DNA of 64,000 bases, taken from positions 62,001 to 126,000 of the forward strand of contig NZ_JAGGNR010000018.1 in assembly GCF_018614975.1 (NCBI RefSeq), in the 5' to 3' direction. The position numbers and the translations under genes are program-made. Of the stretch, positions 1 to 8,370 are shown piece by piece (within the stretch, counting starts at the first letter, position 1; each line of letters opens with the position of its first letter). Below the pieces are notes generated by a model. That model made no database searches. It was not told where the DNA came from and saw only the letters and a list, made by a program, of their open reading frames with translations. The DNA comes from Paenibacillus polymyxa. Lineage in GTDB: Bacteria > Bacillota > Bacilli > Paenibacillales > Paenibacillaceae.

Positions 1-357
1 CCACCCGCGATTGCCTGACAAATCTACCACTGTGCCATCTGCGAATATATTACGCGTGCGCGGTTCTAACTGATATAGCTGTACGTAATCTTCCATCGCT
101 ACACCCGCATAGTCGAAGACTGAACGAAAGGTTGATGGCATCGTGATCGTGCTCGGTCCCCGGTCAAAATGATACCCGTCCCGCTCAATCTGCTGCAACT
201 TGCCACCTACGTGTTGTTGCCGTTCCAGAATGGTCACACGGACTCCAGCGGATGCAAGACGGATTGCACAAGACAACCCGCCGAATCCTGCACCGATAAT
301 GATGACATCACATTTCGAATTACGACCGCTCAATTCACTAGTGATGTTACTTCTCAC
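1..357 (-). CDS. CrtI-type carotenoid desaturase/oxidase (N-terminal part)
   Basis: The first 119 codons of an FAD-dependent carotenoid desaturase or oxygenase; the rest lies outside the window. The dinucleotide-binding motif is GAGFGGLSCA, followed by VGGKLQQ and the DRGPSTITMP segment typical of CrtI/CrtN/CrtP enzymes. It starts at a GTG (355-357) preceded by GAAGGG; the nearby ATG reads straight into a stop. It is the last visible gene of the crt operon, 8 nt after the glycosyltransferase. In C30 clusters this position usually encodes the terminal oxidase that makes an aldehyde or acid end group (CrtP/CrtNb). That role is inferred from context because the catalytic C-terminus is not visible. 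Confidence 0.85.
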   Translation of the reverse strand, partial: MRSNITSELSGRNSKCDVIIIGAGFGGLSCAIRLASAGVRVTILERQQHVGGKLQQIERDGYHFDRGPSTITMPSTFRSVFDYAGVAMEDYVQLYQLEPRTRNIFADGTVVDLSGNRGW

Positions 358-365
358 ATGACCCT

Positions 366-1514
366 TCAATTGTACCGCCTACCTTTCCATACATACCCCT
401 TGCCGGAGCGGCCTGCCTGCCAGGAAGCGAGTCCGATGGCGATGACACAGGCCATGCTGACCGGTTGCAGAAGGGCAAGCCACCAGGGTTGTCCGCCAGC
501 ATGATCCGCTACTCTTTTCACAGCCATACCAAGTAATGTTCCTATCAATCCATACAGAATGGACACCGAACTCCCCGTCATGAGTCCAATAATCAAGCCC
601 AGTGGAGGCACAATATACATCAGCGTATACATCAACATCGTGCCAAGCAGCAGTACATCTTTGCGCCCCATGCCTTCGTACATGTTTTTCTTGTATCCAT
701 TCCATACTTCCGCCCCGTTCTGATACATGCGAGTATTCGTTACGTCATGCACGTCGGTCAGCATCACCGGATGACCTGCACGTTTGACTGCTTTGGCGAG
801 ACTCATGTCATCCACCAGATGCCCTTGAATGGCAGCATGACCGCCGGATGCTTCGTAACTGGAGCGATGAATCAGCAAAAAAGCCCCCGTAGCGGCCACA
901 AACATCGGACTGGATGATCTGCGTATCATAAAAATGGGCAGATGACTGATGATGGTGAAGACCATCATCGGTACAACAAGCTTTTCCATCCACGTCTTCG
1001 TTACTTGATAAGGAAAACCGGTTACCAGCCCCCCGCTCTGCTCACACCCTGCTGCCAGAGTCTGCCGAATGGCATTTGGCTCCAGACGCACATCCGCATC
1101 CACAAACATAAACCATTCTCCCTTGGCCTCCTGAACCAGCCTGTGACACGCATGAGATTTCCCCATCCAGCCCTCGGGAAGATCAGCGCCATGCAGCAGA
1201 CGCACACGTGCATCGCGATCCGCAATCGCTTGTACCATGGCCGCTGTCTCATCTTCGGAGCGATCATCCAGCACCAGCACTTCCATCCGGAATCCTGACG
1301 TATCGCTCGCGAGCACACTTTCAAGACATCCTTCAATATGTAGTCTTTCATTTCTGGCTGGAATAAGCACCGAGACCAGAAGGTCTGGTGGTTGTATCTT
1401 GTCTGCCCGGAATGAACGTACTTTGGGCAGACAGGAGACGTTCCATAGAGCGAACAGCAACTGGATACCCAATATACTTGTAAGCACAATCCAGAAGATT
1501 TCAGATGCATTCAT
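366..1514 (-). CDS. Family 2 glycosyltransferase of carotenoid cluster (CrtQ-like)
   Basis: A 382-residue membrane-anchored GT2 enzyme. It has an N-terminal hydrophobic segment (about residues 5-26), a GT-A core with SVLIPARNE, a LDDRSED nucleotide-binding segment and the metal-binding FVDAD (137-141). An acidic DDMSLA motif follows, then C-terminal hydrophobic segments from about residue 285. CrtQ homologues in C30 carotenoid clusters transfer a sugar to an oxidised or hydroxylated diapocarotenoid at the membrane. It begins 1 nt after the acyltransferase stop codon, so it belongs to the same polycistron. The acceptor cannot be read from sequence. Other membrane GT2 enzymes have similar cores, but the neighbours make the carotenoid role likely. 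Confidence 0.82.
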   Translation of the reverse strand: MNASEIFWIVLTSILGIQLLFALWNVSCLPKVRSFRADKIQPPDLLVSVLIPARNERLHIEGCLESVLASDTSGFRMEVLVLDDRSEDETAAMVQAIADRDARVRLLHGADLPEGWMGKSHACHRLVQEAKGEWFMFVDADVRLEPNAIRQTLAAGCEQSGGLVTGFPYQVTKTWMEKLVVPMMVFTIISHLPIFMIRRSSSPMFVAATGAFLLIHRSSYEASGGHAAIQGHLVDDMSLAKAVKRAGHPVMLTDVHDVTNTRMYQNGAEVWNGYKKNMYEGMGRKDVLLLGTMLMYTLMYIVPPLGLIIGLMTGSSVSILYGLIGTLLGMAVKRVADHAGGQPWWLALLQPVSMACVIAIGLASWQAGRSGKGYVWKGRRYN

Positions 1515-1515
1515 C

Positions 1516-2277
1516 CTAACGGTTCACCCGCTTTCGCGTGGCATCGTATTTTTCACTTGTTGAACGTACATGACGAATCAGTGGAAGCGCATCTGGCAAG
1601 CTCCCCTGCCCCATTCGTACAAGCTCTGATCTGTGATCGTCTAACTGCTGTTCCAGCAGATGGCCGAGTCTGGAGGCAATCTCTTCACTCTTCCACGCCT
1701 TCCAGTCTTCTATCACAGGCGGGCCAGCTTGCATCGATATTTCCGGTAAATCGTGCTGGACCATCCCATGGCACAAGGTTACCGGTACGGCGATGGCATT
1801 CGGGGAGCGACGAAGCAACAATCCGATGCCTGGACGAAACTGAATCGGTCTGGCCTCCTGATGCAGAATTTCTCCTTGCGGAAAAATCCAGACCCTTTTG
1901 CCCGAATCCAGCAGCTCACTGGTGTACTGTAGAGAGATCCGAATACCGGACGCACTCTCCTTATTGATCGAATACGCACCCAATTTACGAAAAAAAGCAT
2001 ATTGCTGAAGCTGTTGCTCCTCCATCATCACATAATGATCACCTCGCGATGTCTGCCTGGCCGCATGATAGAGCAGCAGACCATCCCACCAGGAGCTGTG
2101 GTTCATGAAGTAGATTACCGGACGAGTCGGATCAATCGGGGAATTGTCTCTGATGTCCACCTGCGGGTCCAGTGACCCTGTGAGCGTGAAGGAGCGGAAG
2201 CGCCGACGCAGCAGATAATAATGATTGTATAAGGCAAACATATGATTAAACGGTTTTGATTTTACGGCGCGAATCAT
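1516..2277 (-). CDS. Lysophospholipid-type acyltransferase of carotenoid cluster (CrtO-like)
   Basis: A PlsC-family acyltransferase of about 253 residues. The catalytic HX4D box is HSSWWD (60-65) and the FPQGE substrate motif is at 132-136. In glycosylated C30 carotenoid pathways such an enzyme esterifies the sugar with a fatty acid. The open frame extends upstream to 2466, but the ATG at 2277 has GGGAG 8 nt before it and gives a protein of normal family length. This start overlaps the CruF-type gene by 32 nt. The class is clear; its role in carotenoid acylation is inferred from position. Confidence 0.82.
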   Translation of the reverse strand: MIRAVKSKPFNHMFALYNHYYLLRRRFRSFTLTGSLDPQVDIRDNSPIDPTRPVIYFMNHSSWWDGLLLYHAARQTSRGDHYVMMEEQQLQQYAFFRKLGAYSINKESASGIRISLQYTSELLDSGKRVWIFPQGEILHQEARPIQFRPGIGLLLRRSPNAIAVPVTLCHGMVQHDLPEISMQAGPPVIEDWKAWKSEEIASRLGHLLEQQLDDHRSELVRMGQGSLPDALPLIRHVRSTSEKYDATRKRVNR

Positions 2278-3013
2278 AGAGCCAGCTCCCTTCGGCAAGA
2301 AGCACACCAGCAATGGCGATAATAAAGCTGCCTGTAATCCCTTCCTTGAGGGCAAGCAGGCCGAACAGAAGAATAAACAGCTGATACAACCATTTTGCAC
2401 GCTGCAATGAGCTACGGTCATTAGGCATGGCCGGAAGGAAGAGGGACAGGAATGCACCCATGACAAACCAGCTTATGTAATTGGTCCACGGAACACCGTA
2501 GAATCCACCTGGAGCTTGCCACTCCCAGAATCCTCTCGCATGCGCAACAGGGTCGAGTACCAGATCGAGAACAATCGCCCAGAACCCGGTCTTCACTGCT
2601 CGAAGCAATTTGCCAGTCCGGGTTGAACCCCCGCCACTTAACAGCGCCGAGTTACCAACCACTGCGATCCAGGCGAAACCCAGCGTAACTGGCACACTGA
2701 ATAGATGGATACCGAAGAAGTTCGAATACGCATACTCACCAAACGGCCAATGCGTATGCACTCCTACCCACTCTACGCCCATACCTCCAAGCCAGATGAT
2801 CACAGAGGCTATCCAGAGTCCAGGTTTCATCCAGATGACTGACCGGTCGGATAGGCCTGTCTGATTACGCCCTTGGTAGATTAGATCCAGCACATACAAT
2901 GCATAGAAGATTAGAAATAAACCATTCGAAAAGGACAATACATCCGGCACACCGATCGTTAGCATCAAGGTTGCTCCAATGACATACCACGCCCAGTAAA
3001 GCCACTGAATCAT
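2246..3013 (-). CDS. Carotenoid biosynthesis membrane protein (CruF/DUF422 family)
   Basis: A 255-residue polytopic membrane protein with about seven or eight hydrophobic segments. It contains the family-type stretch around FGEYAYS and LFSVPVTLGFAW. CruF proteins hydrate the terminal double bond of acyclic carotenoids, giving a tertiary hydroxyl. Here the product could be the hydroxyl that the downstream glycosyltransferase uses. Its ATG overlaps the TGA of the synthase gene by 1 nt (TGATG), indicating translational coupling. Assignment rests on pattern recognition of the family and on context; hydratase activity is not proven by visible residues. Confidence 0.75.
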   Translation of the reverse strand: MIQWLYWAWYVIGATLMLTIGVPDVLSFSNGLFLIFYALYVLDLIYQGRNQTGLSDRSVIWMKPGLWIASVIIWLGGMGVEWVGVHTHWPFGEYAYSNFFGIHLFSVPVTLGFAWIAVVGNSALLSGGGSTRTGKLLRAVKTGFWAIVLDLVLDPVAHARGFWEWQAPGGFYGVPWTNYISWFVMGAFLSLFLPAMPNDRSSLQRAKWLYQLFILLFGLLALKEGITGSFIIAIAGVLLAEGSWLYDSRRKIKTV

Positions 3014-3885
3014 CAGGATACCGCCGTTCGGGAGGCTTGATAGGCCAGCATCGGGTAACGTTTAACAATCGCACCCAGCATCTCCAGTTTCAATTCATCG
3101 CTAACATATGCCCGTTTGGTATATACGTCATAGTCGTTGCGTTCAACCGCGTGTAGAATGGTGGAATAAAAGGCTGCTGCCAGCTCGATGGAAAACGCAC
3201 TTTCCGTTGGGTACGTATCCAGATGATCCATGCCAATACGGAACCAGTTCAATGCTGCAGCTTTTAATTCATGAATAATGGCAATAAAACGTTCGTCCAC
3301 GACCCCGTCTTCAAAGTCCTGCTCGGAGTAACCATGCTTCTCCATGATTTCCAGCGGAACATACCGGCGCACTCTGGCCCGATCTTCACCAACATCCCGA
3401 ATAATATTAACGATCTGCATCCCTTTACCCAAAGCAATCCCGTTCATGGCTACTTCCGCACCATTATCATCCCGTAATACAGGCAACAACATCTCGCCTA
3501 CGGTTCCGGCCACCAGATAACAATAATGCTCCAGTTCCTGCATCGTTGCATAATGCGTCACTTTAAGATCTGTGAGCTGCCCTTCCATCTGACGGAAAAA
3601 TGGCCCCTTATCCAGATGAGGAAAACTGCTGAACAACCATCTCAGTGCTGGCCAGATAAAGTGTCCTTCCGCATCGTCCAACCGATCAAACAAGTCATGG
3701 ATCTCGTGAATCGTATAGGGCGAATGTTCCGGCTCGTCTACACTGTCATCAATCATGCGGCAGAAGGCATAAATGACATATACCGCTTCCCGACGTGGAC
3801 TTGGCAGCCCTCTAAAGGCCTGATAAAAAGAGGAAGAACCCTTTTGCATCAACTCTTCACACCTGCTCAAAATTGCTTCATTCAT
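3013..3885 (-). CDS. Squalene/phytoene synthase family protein (CrtM/CrtB)
   Basis: A 290-residue head-to-head prenyl synthase, the first committed step of carotenoid formation. Both Mg-diphosphate-binding aspartate motifs are present: DDSVDE (46-51) and the NIIRDVGED region (160-168). The length fits the family. It could join two C15 units (CrtM, dehydrosqualene) or two C20 units (CrtB, phytoene). The CrtQ/CrtO-like neighbours favour C30, but the sequence alone does not decide. It overlaps the upstream desaturase by 4 nt (ATGA). Confidence 0.9.
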   Translation of the reverse strand: MNEAILSRCEELMQKGSSSFYQAFRGLPSPRREAVYVIYAFCRMIDDSVDEPEHSPYTIHEIHDLFDRLDDAEGHFIWPALRWLFSSFPHLDKGPFFRQMEGQLTDLKVTHYATMQELEHYCYLVAGTVGEMLLPVLRDDNGAEVAMNGIALGKGMQIVNIIRDVGEDRARVRRYVPLEIMEKHGYSEQDFEDGVVDERFIAIIHELKAAALNWFRIGMDHLDTYPTESAFSIELAAAFYSTILHAVERNDYDVYTKRAYVSDELKLEMLGAIVKRYPMLAYQASRTAVS

Positions 3886-5345
3886 GTTCCCATCTCCTTC
3901 ATGAGTTGATTGACGGCCATACGTGCACTCTGCATTACAATTGGCACTCCGCCTCCGGGATGTACAGATGCTCCTGCTGCATATAATCCCTGTATATTGG
4001 GGAATGGTTTGGGTTGCGGTCGGTATACACCGGACTGGAACAATACTGGCGCAATTCCGAAGCTTCCGCCCCCATAGAGCCCGTCTCGCTCTGCGTCAGC
4101 GGGTGTACGTACCTTTTTCCACTTGATCGCTGCACGAAGTCCCGGGAAGCCACGTTGCTCCGCTTCTTCCAGTACCCGTTCTGCCAATGCTTCGCTCTCC
4201 TGATCCCAGTCGACACCTTCGGCATCGGGCACCGGAATGAGGAAATACAATACACTCTGTCCTTGAGGCGCTGCATTTTCATCCAATGCAACCGGATTAA
4301 ATACATAAAATGAAGACTTGTTCGGAATGCGTCGCTGATTGAACACTTCCTGTAAACTGCCTTCCAGACTCGGTGGCAAGAAGAACTGGTGTGCTATTGC
4401 ATCTTCCCAGGTTATGTCCACGCCCACATAGAGCAGTACACATCCGGAAGAGGGACGATACGGCTTTCTTTTCCGCGCTACCTCTGGTGATTGACCCAGC
4501 AAACCTGATAGATGGGGGAAATCACCATTGTAGATAACTGCATCCACATTTTCTGCGCCTGCTGCCGTTTCTATACCTTCACACACGCCATTTTTTATTG
4601 TGAGCCCGGTAACTTCCGAATTCAGCACGACCCGTCCACCACGTGATATCAGTTCCTGCTCCAGAACAGCTGGTAATGCTGCATATCCACCTTTGACCAT
4701 CCAGATACCATATTCATGCTCTGCATAAGGCAAAAGGGAATAGATGCCTGGGGTTCCAAACGGTGATCCACCGATGTATAGACTTTGCAGTGAGTAAGCG
4801 TCGAGCAATTCCTCATGCTCAAAATAATCGCCTACCGCTTTCCGAACACTTTTGTGTGCACGCAATCTGCCCATGAGTGACATGAGAGAAGGCGTGAAGA
4901 AATCCCTTTTACGCGGAAAAGCCTTTTCCAGAAAAGCTGCCCGGCCTGCCGGAAACAACGTGTCCATATCTTTCATGAATCGTGTGAATCCCCGGCTCTC
5001 TCCCGGGAACAAACGTTCAATCTCCACCGTCTGCTCTTCACGTGACGTCATCTTGGTCATGACACGACCACTGTGGTAGTGCACTCTGTATAACGGATCA
5101 CAGCGAAGTAACTCAATCTTCGAACGATCTACGCCTGCTTCCTCCAGTATGCCAAGTAACATCTCTGGCAGCAGGACAATGGTCGGCCCCTGATCGATCC
5201 GGTACTCCCCTTGCTGCTCATATCCAATGCGTCCGCCAACGCGGGAACCCCGTTCATACACGGTGACATCCCATCCCTGACGGTTCAATAACAGGGCAGA
5301 AGTAAGTCCACCAATTCCTGCCCCTACAATAGCGGCCCGCTTCAT
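3882..5345 (-). CDS. CrtI-type phytoene/diapophytoene desaturase 2
   Basis: A 487-residue FAD enzyme. The N-terminal Rossmann motif is AAIVGAGIGGLTSA followed by VYERGSRVGGR. The DQGPTIVLLP segment and the C-terminal FAD motif (LYAAGASVHPGGGVPIV) are hallmarks of CrtI/CrtN desaturases. It is the second of three such paralogues in the operon and is coupled to both neighbours by 4-nt ATGA overlaps. Paralogues in these clusters divide into dehydrogenases and terminal oxygenases; which this one is cannot be decided here. Confidence 0.88.
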   Translation of the reverse strand: MKRAAIVGAGIGGLTSALLLNRQGWDVTVYERGSRVGGRIGYEQQGEYRIDQGPTIVLLPEMLLGILEEAGVDRSKIELLRCDPLYRVHYHSGRVMTKMTSREEQTVEIERLFPGESRGFTRFMKDMDTLFPAGRAAFLEKAFPRKRDFFTPSLMSLMGRLRAHKSVRKAVGDYFEHEELLDAYSLQSLYIGGSPFGTPGIYSLLPYAEHEYGIWMVKGGYAALPAVLEQELISRGGRVVLNSEVTGLTIKNGVCEGIETAAGAENVDAVIYNGDFPHLSGLLGQSPEVARKRKPYRPSSGCVLLYVGVDITWEDAIAHQFFLPPSLEGSLQEVFNQRRIPNKSSFYVFNPVALDENAAPQGQSVLYFLIPVPDAEGVDWDQESEALAERVLEEAEQRGFPGLRAAIKWKKVRTPADAERDGLYGGGSFGIAPVLFQSGVYRPQPKPFPNIQGLYAAGASVHPGGGVPIVMQSARMAVNQLMKEMGT

Positions 5346-6892
5346 GAATGCCCTCCGGCTTCCGCCGTCTTCACATACGAGGATGGCTTGGCGCGAGTGC
5401 GCGCGTCCTCTTCCTGAATCAGTCGGACACTAATCCGTGCCGATTCGAAGATCGTTGGCAACCCGCTGCCCGGATGTGTTCCGCCGCCTACAAGCCATAC
5501 ACTTTTCAACTCTTCAAACTGGTTATGGGGACGAAGATACATCATCTGACCCAGGTTATGCGCCATATTGAACGTTGCTCCGCGGTACACATCCAGTTCA
5601 TTTTCCCAATCGAGTGGAGTGAACAGCATACATTCTTCAATGCGGCTGCGAATATCTGCCAGCTCAGGAATGCCTTCCATACGTTTCATCATGGCCTCCT
5701 GCACATTCTCCCGCTCTGCCTCCCAATCAATGTCTGCGGTAAGGTTAGGCGTAGGCATAAGAACATATAAAGCAGATTTCCCTTCCGGCGCCAGCGTCGA
5801 ATCGAGTCTGGAAGGGTTATGAATATATAGAGAAGGATCGGCTGACAACATTTTGTGCTTCGTAATCTCATCAACGTTCAACCGGTAGTCCTCGGGGAAA
5901 TAAATCGAGTGATGCGGAAGGTCCACATCACCATCCACACCCAGATACAACATGGCTGTAGAGCAGGAATACTTTTTTCGTTTCATTTTCTCCGGGGTAT
6001 ATTTCTTAAGCACGCCTGGTTCGAACAGATGATTCACAGCATGTGCAAAGTCAGCGTTCACAACCACATGGTCCGCTTCGATGCGTTCACCGTTCTCAAG
6101 CAACACACCTTCTGCACGACCATTGCGAACGATAACCTGTTTCACCGGGGTGGAAGTATGTATTCGTCCTCCGTATTCTTCCACGACATCAGCCATGGCT
6201 TGGAAGATCCGATTCACGCCGCCAATGGGGTGGAACAATCCGTAGTGATGCTCAATAAACGATAATATGGTAAAGGTACCCGGGCAATCCCAGGCAGACA
6301 TGCCAAGGTATTTGGATTGGAATGTAAATGCCCAGCGCAGACGCTCATCTGTAAAATAGCGGGACAAGATTCCATAGACTGTATTGTGGACATCAAGCTT
6401 GGGTAGAGCTGTTACCGCATCCTTGCGTAAATAGTCAGTCAGCTTGCCAAAAGGACGACGAAGCAAAGGCATGACTTTGCCAAATTTCACTTCTTCTTCT
6501 TGCATGAACCGAAGATAATTGTCTTCATTGCCCGGAAATAATTCCTTAATCTGTGCAGCTGTATCTTCACGATTACGAGAAGGCCTGAACACCTTGTCAC
6601 CAAAGTTCAGTGCATACAGTGGGGTTAGCTCTTTCATATCCACATAATCGGATAATTGGCGACCCACCACATCGAACATCTCTTCAATCAGCTGCGGCAT
6701 CATCAAGAACGTAGCCCCCCGGTCGAATCGATATTCACCCAGTTCCAATCTGGCAGAACGCCCCCCGATGACTGGCTGTTTCTCATACACATCTACCTCG
6801 TACCCCTGACCGGATAATAACATCGCTGCTGCAAGTCCACCCGGACCTGCGCCAATGACAGCTGCACGTTTGCGTTGTTGATTCGGTATCAT
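5342..6892 (-). CDS. CrtI-type phytoene/diapophytoene desaturase 1 (first gene of crt operon)
   Basis: An amine-oxidase-like carotenoid desaturase of about 516 residues. It has AAVIGAGPGGLAAA at the N-terminus, VGGR-type VIGGRSA, FDRGATFLMMP, and the C-terminal VGGGTHPGSGLP motif. The frame is open to a GTG at 6901, but the ATG at 6892 has AAAGGGTGA at good spacing and is preferred. As the promoter-proximal gene it probably carries out the main introduction of double bonds into the colourless precursor. The CarH-type operator lies about 100 nt upstream. Confidence 0.88.
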   Translation of the reverse strand: MIPNQQRKRAAVIGAGPGGLAAAMLLSGQGYEVDVYEKQPVIGGRSARLELGEYRFDRGATFLMMPQLIEEMFDVVGRQLSDYVDMKELTPLYALNFGDKVFRPSRNREDTAAQIKELFPGNEDNYLRFMQEEEVKFGKVMPLLRRPFGKLTDYLRKDAVTALPKLDVHNTVYGILSRYFTDERLRWAFTFQSKYLGMSAWDCPGTFTILSFIEHHYGLFHPIGGVNRIFQAMADVVEEYGGRIHTSTPVKQVIVRNGRAEGVLLENGERIEADHVVVNADFAHAVNHLFEPGVLKKYTPEKMKRKKYSCSTAMLYLGVDGDVDLPHHSIYFPEDYRLNVDEITKHKMLSADPSLYIHNPSRLDSTLAPEGKSALYVLMPTPNLTADIDWEAERENVQEAMMKRMEGIPELADIRSRIEECMLFTPLDWENELDVYRGATFNMAHNLGQMMYLRPHNQFEELKSVWLVGGGTHPGSGLPTIFESARISVRLIQEEDARTRAKPSSYVKTAEAGGHS

Positions 6893-6991
6893 GCCACTCA
6901 CCCTTTCTATGTAGGGAATTCCTATAGTTCTCTAGCCCCTGGCCTATTATTAAACCGCCCATGAACACTTTAAGCGGTACCTGGCAAAAAC

Positions 6992-7024
6992 ATTATACAA
7001 ATATAATACAAATATTATACGACC
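6992..7024. promoter_or_regulatory. CarH-type operator: three tandem 11-bp repeats before the crt operon
   Basis: Three contiguous 11-bp units are seen: ATTATACAAAT (6992-7002), ATAATACAAAT (7003-7013) and ATTATACGACC (7014-7024). CarH tetramers are known to bind promoter-overlapping operators made of about three 11-bp direct repeats. The same arrangement recurs before carH at 8192-8224. The middle unit overlaps the best predicted -10 element of the crt promoter. Confidence 0.75.
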
Positions 7025-7031
7025 TTGTAAA
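7003..7031 (-). promoter_or_regulatory. Predicted crt operon promoter
   Basis: Reading the minus strand, TTTACA (7026-7031) and TATTAT (7003-7008) are separated by 17 nt, each one mismatch from the sigma-A consensus. The element overlaps the tandem-repeat operator, which would allow repression by steric block. Perfect TATAAT hexamers also occur in the flanking repeats but lack a partner -35. Confidence 0.55.
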
Positions 7032-7081
7032 CCAAAAAATGACCCGCTGGTCAAAATAATCTACTAATCCATTTATAAACG

Positions 7082-7117
7082 CAAAAAACATCCCTTGATC
7101 ACTTCGTCAAAGGATGT
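7082..7117 (-). terminator. Rho-independent terminator after carH
   Basis: On the minus strand an ACATCCTTTGAC / GATCAAGGGATGT stem is followed by TTTTTTG, about 40 nt after the carH stop. It separates carH from the crt promoter. Confidence 0.75.
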
Positions 7118-7157
7118 CCTGTATTCACTAACCTATTCGTAACATTTGAGATTATGT

Positions 7158-8114
7158 TTAGTTATTTGCCTGTCCAAACCTCGCACCAGGTGGTCGATTT
7201 GCGAGATACTCGCGTTCTATCCATGACTGCCAATCCGCTGAATCCTCTGGCATAATCCATTGCGGGTAACGAGCATGCTCTGCACGCTCATAGCCTTTTC
7301 CACCAAGTACGAAGCGAATATGTGGAAACTCGTTTTTAATCCGCTCTATAAGCTGATCACACCGTTCAAGAAGCCCTGGACTTGTGATCGAAAGGCAGAC
7401 CAACTTGATCTTTTGCTCCCGAATAATCGGGAAGATGCCTTCTTCTGGCGTGTTCGCCCCGAGATACAGTACTTCCGCTCCATTTTTACGCATAAAGAGA
7501 GAGAACAGCAGCAACCCAACCTGATGGTGCTCCCCTTCCGGACACAACGCCAGAACTTTGGGCAGATGCGGATAGATCGGGAACAGATGGAAAAACTGAT
7601 AAAACCGCTGTGATATCAGCTGTGTCATGAAGTGTTCCTGCGCCACTGAAGCCCTGCCTTGCTCCCATGCATCTCCAACCCGAACCAGAATGGGTACCAG
7701 CACATGATAGAACATCGAGTCATATCCATACATGGTGAAACCAAAATCAATCAGACCATTGGCACGTTCACCCTGAAAGTTGTAGAGCGAGTCATAGATC
7801 TGATCTGCCATGCGTGCGTAGGCTTCTTCCATCGTAGGCACCGGAGCCATGATCGGCGTGGGTACAGCCTCGGGCGGATTTAATTTGTTTACTTTCAACA
7901 TCCGTACCGCTTCCGAGATATTGGTCTGGTGCAGCTCAACTTGTTCTTTCAACCAGCGCAGATCCGCAACATTCTCTTCGGTATACATTCGATAACCCGA
8001 TTCCGTCCGCTCAGGGGTGACCGCACTATACCGATTCTCCCAAGCCCGGATTGTTACCGCCCTGATACCGAGCATGGCAGCGACTTGTTTGATGGAATAC
8101 ACCTTATTACCCAC
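7158..8114 (-). CDS. carH: CarH/LitR-type B12-dependent light-sensing MerR repressor
   Basis: A transcription factor of about 318 residues with an N-terminal MerR winged helix (YSIKQVAAMLGIRAVTIRAW), a helical bundle and a C-terminal cobalamin-binding Rossmann domain. The photoreceptor W-X9-EH motif is intact in DAWEQGRASVAQEH, and the B12 lower-ligand motif appears as EGEHHQVG. In studied CarH proteins adenosylcobalamin binding forms a DNA-binding tetramer in the dark, and light breaks the Co-C bond and releases repression. The frame is open to a TTG at 8141, but the GTG at 8114 has AGGA 6 nt upstream and is preferred. Tandem-repeat operators before this gene and before the crt operon imply autoregulation and control of carotenoid synthesis. 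Confidence 0.9.
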   Translation of the reverse strand: MGNKVYSIKQVAAMLGIRAVTIRAWENRYSAVTPERTESGYRMYTEENVADLRWLKEQVELHQTNISEAVRMLKVNKLNPPEAVPTPIMAPVPTMEEAYARMADQIYDSLYNFQGERANGLIDFGFTMYGYDSMFYHVLVPILVRVGDAWEQGRASVAQEHFMTQLISQRFYQFFHLFPIYPHLPKVLALCPEGEHHQVGLLLFSLFMRKNGAEVLYLGANTPEEGIFPIIREQKIKLVCLSITSPGLLERCDQLIERIKNEFPHIRFVLGGKGYERAEHARYPQWIMPEDSADWQSWIEREYLANRPPGARFGQANN

Positions 8115-8191
8115 TTTCTTTCCTAAATGTCCAGATTTCAAAGGTTATATCATTGGTTCCCCGTCCTTGTCAGGCATATAAAAACCCTAAC

Positions 8192-8224
8192 ATTCTACAA
8201 AAATAATACACTCATTATACACAA
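8192..8224. promoter_or_regulatory. CarH-type operator: three tandem 11-bp repeats before carH
   Basis: Units ATTCTACAAAA (8192-8202), ATAATACACTC (8203-8213) and ATTATACACAA (8214-8224) repeat the pattern and 11-bp register of the site at 6992-7024. The third unit contains the exact -10 hexamer of the predicted carH promoter, so occupancy should repress carH itself. The site also lies in front of the divergent phospholipase-D-like gene. Confidence 0.75.
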
Positions 8225-8242
8225 CGCTCTGACACCTGTCGA
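8214..8242 (-). promoter_or_regulatory. Predicted carH promoter
   Basis: On the minus strand, TCGACA (8237-8242), a 17-nt spacer and a perfect TATAAT (8214-8219) lie about 100 nt before the carH start. The -10 sits inside the third operator repeat. Confidence 0.65.
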
Positions 8243-8370
8243 TTGCATCCTGCCAATTTTGCCATATGCATTTTACCGCTACATCAGTTATTCTACCTTG
8301 TTTTCCTGCGTCAACGTTATCATCCATGTGGTAATAGAAGTCAGCAAGTACAGAAGGGGGGAGCCCACTG

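Noticed and set aside
7040..7053. Palindrome TGACC-CGCT-GGTCA near the crt promoter as a second operator
   Set aside because: Short 5-bp arms and no second copy in the window. It may be real, but support is too weak to list as a feature.
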